Shown piece by piece: positions 60,661 through 64,000 of a stretch of 64,000 bases of DNA. The notes beneath the pieces are model-generated. The model had not been told where the DNA came from. It saw nothing but the letters and a program-made list of their open reading frames with translations, and ran no database searches. A program made the translations under genes and the position numbers. Within the stretch, counting starts at the first letter, position 1. The number at the start of each line of letters is the position of its first letter. Location: positions 46,714,508 through 46,778,507 of the forward strand of contig CM068378.1 of assembly GCA_034770075.1 (NCBI GenBank). The letters run 5' to 3'. The stretch is from Aralia elata. Taxonomy: Eukaryota > Streptophyta > Magnoliopsida > Apiales > Araliaceae.

Positions 60661-61658
60661 GTAAGGCTTAATTTTTTTTATATCTGATTCGTTTATATAT
60701 TGTAAGTTATTTAAAAAATATTATTAAAAATAAATTTGTTATTATAAAAAATTAAATGTATTTATATTACAATTTATATTCACAATAATTAATTCTAAAA
60801 TTTCTATTTAGAACAAAAACAGTGACAAATTTTATCTCTCACAAAAAACCTTTGAACAATAATATATAGTGAGTAATAATTCCTTCATTAATAGCTTTTT
60901 TCTCGCAAATTTTCATCATAAATTGACGCTAAATATCCTTCTACCACCTCAATTTTACGAAAGAAAAAATATAAATTGTGAAGGATATTTCTTTCGCTAA
61001 TAACTATATTGTCACTAAATTTTTTTCCTTCACTGTTCCTTCGCTATAAAACTCTTCATGTGAGGGAATGAATTCCTTCACAAAATTTCTTTCACTATAT
61101 CCCTAGTTTCTTGTAGTGTATACCCTAAGGGTCTTAAGGAACATTTCAAAGTATAACTCATCATACACAAGATACTATGACGATCTCAAGTCCAAAGATC
61201 ACTTGTACTACTATCACTAGAGGAATTCCTATTGACAGACGAGTAAAACTCCATTAGGTATTCCTTAGCGAGCCACGTTCAGTGAACTTATTCTCTAGTA
61301 AGCACCTACATACTTGCTTTAGTGTCTCCACACAATCATTATGAGATCAATCATCCTCTTCCTAAGAGCAAGCAACGTATGTACTAATCTATCCGGATTC
61401 ACTAATCCCCTTTTTAGTAACCCAACGATTGGGAACAATTTTAGTTTGTGAACTGTCTAGAATTTAGATCTCATTAGCATGATCACCATCATGATTCTAA
61501 GAGCATAGCTCAAAACTATGGGTTTATCACATATTAAATAACAACACCATGCAGATAAAGTAAAATGCCTTTAATACTTTTATTAATAAATGAATAATAT
61601 TACAAAGTATATGCTACATCATATCAAATATGATTGACTTGTGTGCATACTACTTTCA

Positions 61659-61663
61659 TATTT
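61659..61663. repeat. Target-site duplication tattt, right copy
   Basis: Directly follows the end of the minus-strand copia; matches 36236-36240. Confidence 0.88.
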
Positions 61664-62196
61664 AATTTAGTCTATAGAGATAGAATAAATTAAATAGCTT
61701 AATATTTATGATTTAATATTTTTAAAATATTAAATATAAATTAATAAGATGAGTCTTATTATTATTATTATTACTATTATTATTATTTAATTCCTAAAAG
61801 GGTTTGAGAATTAATTAATAAAAGTACTCTCATAAATTTTCAATGGGATTAGGAGTTTAATTAATTAAAGGAGTTTAGTTAGAATAAAAACCCTAGTACT
61901 AAATAGTTTAGGAGGGTTCCCAAACAGTTGGATAGCTAACGTTGATCAAAGCGAAGGAATTTAATCGGTGGAATTCAAGGAGAACGCGGAGGAATTAGAG
62001 TTGAACTTGTACTTGAGGAAGCTAGAATTCTACAAGGCTATAATTCTTATTCTCTATCTCTTTCGTTTAATTGATAATTGAACACAAGGATAGATCATGG
62101 TGATGACTTGTATAAAATTTTTAAAATTTGTTTTATCGCGCTTTCGCTCTATTTATATAATTTGATTGCATGTTTGCATATTATATAAACATAACA
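61664..62196 (+). repeat. 5' LTR of plus-strand copia element, second part
   Basis: Continues the LTR broken at 36240 and ends ataaacataaca, followed directly by the primer-binding site. It contains ctttcgtttaattg and gcgctttcgctc blocks seen in reverse in the sister LTRs. Confidence 0.87.
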
Positions 62197-62209
62197 GTGG
62201 TATCAGAGC
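62197..62209 (+). promoter_or_regulatory. Primer-binding site of plus-strand copia
   Basis: gtggtatcagagc immediately after the 5' LTR; iMet-tRNA type. Confidence 0.88.
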
Positions 62210-63085
62210 CAATCCTTGTGTTAATTATTAATTTTGTTGATTCCATGTATGAATTGATATGCGATTCGATTGGATTTTTGGGATGCTAAATTTTTCCTGA
62301 TTCTGCGTCAATGCGCGACCGCGCCGCTTTCAGTTCATTCTGGAGCGCGGTCACGCCCTAACCCAGAATCTCGTCTTTGGCCTTACAGCGCGGCCGCGTC
62401 GCATCCTAGTTCATTTTGGGCGCGGCCGCGCCATACCCTAGGAACTGAATTTTTTTTTGTTTTTCAATTAACATAAATGGTTTATTTAATTGATAAAAGT
62501 TTAAAATAAAGATGTTATTTTATCTGGAATAGAAAATTTCAGATTGCTCAAATTAAAGGAGTTTAATTTTGATTTGGTTCTTGATTAAAATAAAAGAGTT
62601 TATTTTGTTTCAAAACTAAATATTAGTAAACTTTTTCCCATTAAATGATATCAATGCATATATGGAATGATTTTATTATTAATGTGATGAATGTTATTTA
62701 TTGATGCGTATGGAGATATGTATGATAATAAATAGGGATTGATTATGGACTATTAACCAATGTGTGATTGAATTTATTTTAGAGGATGCTTGAATGAATG
62801 GTTTTTATAAATGGGGTCTGAATACCTCGTCTTCTCTAGTTTTTCTTGATATAAATTCTATCTTTCTCCTATGTACTTTTCCTTGACTGCTGATCAAGGT
62901 TTCTATTCATTGTAAATAGTTTATATAATAGGACTAGTTAGAATTATTTTGAAGAATTGGAGACAAAGGAGCAAGCAGCACTTGAAGACCCGTTTGTAAT
63001 GGAGCCCGGGATTTAAATGTAATAGTTATATTTAAATTTAATTCTTGCACCCTAGGTTTAACCTTTTGGTTCACTTGGTGGCTCT
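62210..63085 (+). other. 5' leader of plus-strand copia, truncated
   Basis: Matches the leader of the minus-strand copia in reverse (about 53760-54615), including the GC word array and the ggttcacttggtggctct block at 63068-63085. Similarity then stops abruptly; gag is not reached. The frame at 62270-62476 is a by-product of the GC array. Confidence 0.75.
62313..62432. repeat. GC word array with CGGCCG core
   Basis: Words of the GCGCGGCCGCGCC type at 62313, 62345, 62388 and 62420 (steps 32, 43, 32). Essentially the same word as in the unrelated Tat/Athila spacer at 14497-14705. Confidence 0.85.
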
Positions 63086-64000
63086 ATTCATTAGAGAGTA
63101 CTTCTATTAATTAATTCTCAATCCCTATTAGGAATTAAGTAATAGTAATAGTAATAATAATAATAAGACTCCTCTTATTAATTTATATTTAATATTTCCA
63201 AAATATTAAATAATAAATATTAAGGTATTTAATTTATTCTATCTCCGTAGACTAAATTAAATACACTTAACTTATTATTACAATTATGCCATTTACTTCT
63301 TAAATAAATATTTTTCTTTTGCGGTGTGACCCTTTAGGTTCTCCATATTAAACCGGTTGTGAATAAATCAATTAGAACAATTCTAATCTTATTTAAATAA
63401 ATAAATTAAACTATTTAATTCATTTAATTAAATAATATTTATTCTACAATAAGGGTAAGCCCCCTTAGCGATCAACGACTTTCCAGATAATATAGATTTC
63501 AACATTAATCACAAAAGAACCTTTTAGTGAATAATTACCGTACAATTTAATCCTTCTACCATACAATGTCCCAATTAAACATAAGACATGAAATTACTAT
63601 CAAGTCTTATTTTATTTAATTATATGTATTTCGATTCCCAAATGCACAACTCTAAATAATGCAAATTAGAAACTCCTTTCTAATTTCATTTTGCATTGGC
63701 CAAGGACTACTAAGATGTCATTTATCGAATCACATAGGACATTCACATCCTTTACTAGATGTAGTAGATTCTTTGTTGATCATTCACCTATCTCCATATA
63801 CAACTTATTATAGTAAGTCGTTCCCTTTGATATACCCTAAAGGTCTTAAGGGACATGTCAAAGTGTAATTCACCATACACAAGATACTATGATGATCTCA
63901 AGTCCAAGGATCACTTGTACTACTATCACTAGAGGAATTCCTATTGACAGGCGAGTAAAACTCCATTAGGTATTCCTTAGTGAGCCACGTTCAGTGAACC
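63086..64000 (-). repeat. Copia LTR fragment, minus orientation, running off the window
   Basis: Begins in mid-LTR at attcattagagagtac, equivalent to about 36768 and 55156 in the other minus-oriented LTRs, and follows them to the window end (gagccacgttcagtgaacc). Its left end is truncated and joined to the leader of the plus-strand copia with no TSD visible. Confidence 0.8.

Larger units (their letters stand above)
55923..61118. mobile_element. CACTA (En/Spm-type) transposon carrying SUMO gene exons
   Basis: Termini CACTACACCAAAAAGGG (left) and, on the minus strand, CACTACAAGAAACTAGGG (right). TSD tat at 55920-55922 and 61119-61121; the empty site is visible in the partner LTR. Both subterminal zones are rich in tgtgaagga and ccttcac motifs in both orientations (for example tgtgaaggatat at 56086 and 60977), as in CACTA elements. 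There is no transposase frame, so it is non-autonomous (5,196 bp). The inside holds a captured SUMO gene on the minus strand (56738-59262). Confidence 0.9.
36241..61658 (-). mobile_element. Ty1/copia retrotransposon, minus strand, with two nested insertions
   Basis: LTRs at 36241-38061 and 54628-61658 (the latter split by a CACTA element), TSD tattt at 36236-36240 and 61659-61663. The order gag, protease, integrase, reverse transcriptase, RNase H on the minus strand (integrase before RT) is the copia order. A gypsy element (39986-50915) splits pol. Without insertions the element would be about 9.3 kb. All coding parts carry stops and frameshifts. It inserted into the LTR of a related copia in the opposite orientation. 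Confidence 0.95.
54628..61658 (-). repeat. 5' LTR of minus-strand copia, split by CACTA element
   Basis: LTR sequence at 54628-55922 and 61119-61658, totalling about 1.83 kb, partner of 36241-38061. Interrupted by the transposon at 55923-61118. Confidence 0.92.

Noticed and set aside
1..64000. Host protein-coding gene
   Set aside because: No frame outside transposon sequence has recognisable domains; the only cellular gene sequence is the captured SUMO copy.

Overview
The window is repeat-only nuclear DNA of a flowering plant, most likely a eudicot. It holds full-length Ty3/gypsy and Ty1/copia LTR retrotransposons primed by initiator Met-tRNA, a CACTA-type DNA transposon, very AT-rich long terminal repeats (LTRs) and dinucleotide microsatellites. 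I found no intact host gene, tRNA or rRNA. Every coding region is a transposon relic, except one captured cellular gene (SUMO), which is also broken.

Layout. The oldest layer is a plus-strand Tat/Athila-type gypsy element, cut into pieces: integrase at 1-750, a 3' accessory gene of the 'putative plant transposon protein' family at 15443-16612, and an LTR-like piece near 33858-35124. Inserted into it are: (a) a minus-strand chromodomain gypsy element, 795-14311, with very similar 3.9 kb LTRs and a gag-pol frame closed by three stop codons; (b) a plus-strand chromodomain gypsy element, 16911-28086, with a target-site duplication (TSD) and much more decay; (c) a copia-type LTR fragment (about 28092-33857), itself hit by a 4.46 kb solo gypsy LTR (28228-32688, TSD ttatt); (d) a plus-strand copia element whose 5' LTR (35125-36240 and 61664-62196) was split by a related minus-strand copia element, 36241-61658 (TSD tattt). 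That second copia was then hit twice: a non-autonomous gypsy element with no gag-pol (39986-50915, TSD cttta) sits in its pol gene, and a 5.2 kb CACTA transposon (55923-61118, TSD tat) sits in its 5' LTR. A further truncated copia LTR in minus orientation runs off the right edge.

Two things stand out. First, the CACTA transposon carries a three-exon, intron-containing copy of a SUMO gene with canonical phase-0 exon junctions and the di-glycine motif, but two stop codons in exon 1. Second, five unrelated retroelement types carry small arrays of a GC-rich palindromic word, often of the form RGCG-N6-CGCC, repeatedly spaced 32 bp apart. The word core differs between sister copies (TATATA, CAGCTG, CGGCCG) while spacers and spacing are kept. 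Most premature stops in all layers are C-to-T or G-to-A changes, as expected for long-methylated, silenced DNA.

All boundaries were read by eye from LTR ends, TSDs, primer-binding sites and polypurine tracts. No alignment program was run.
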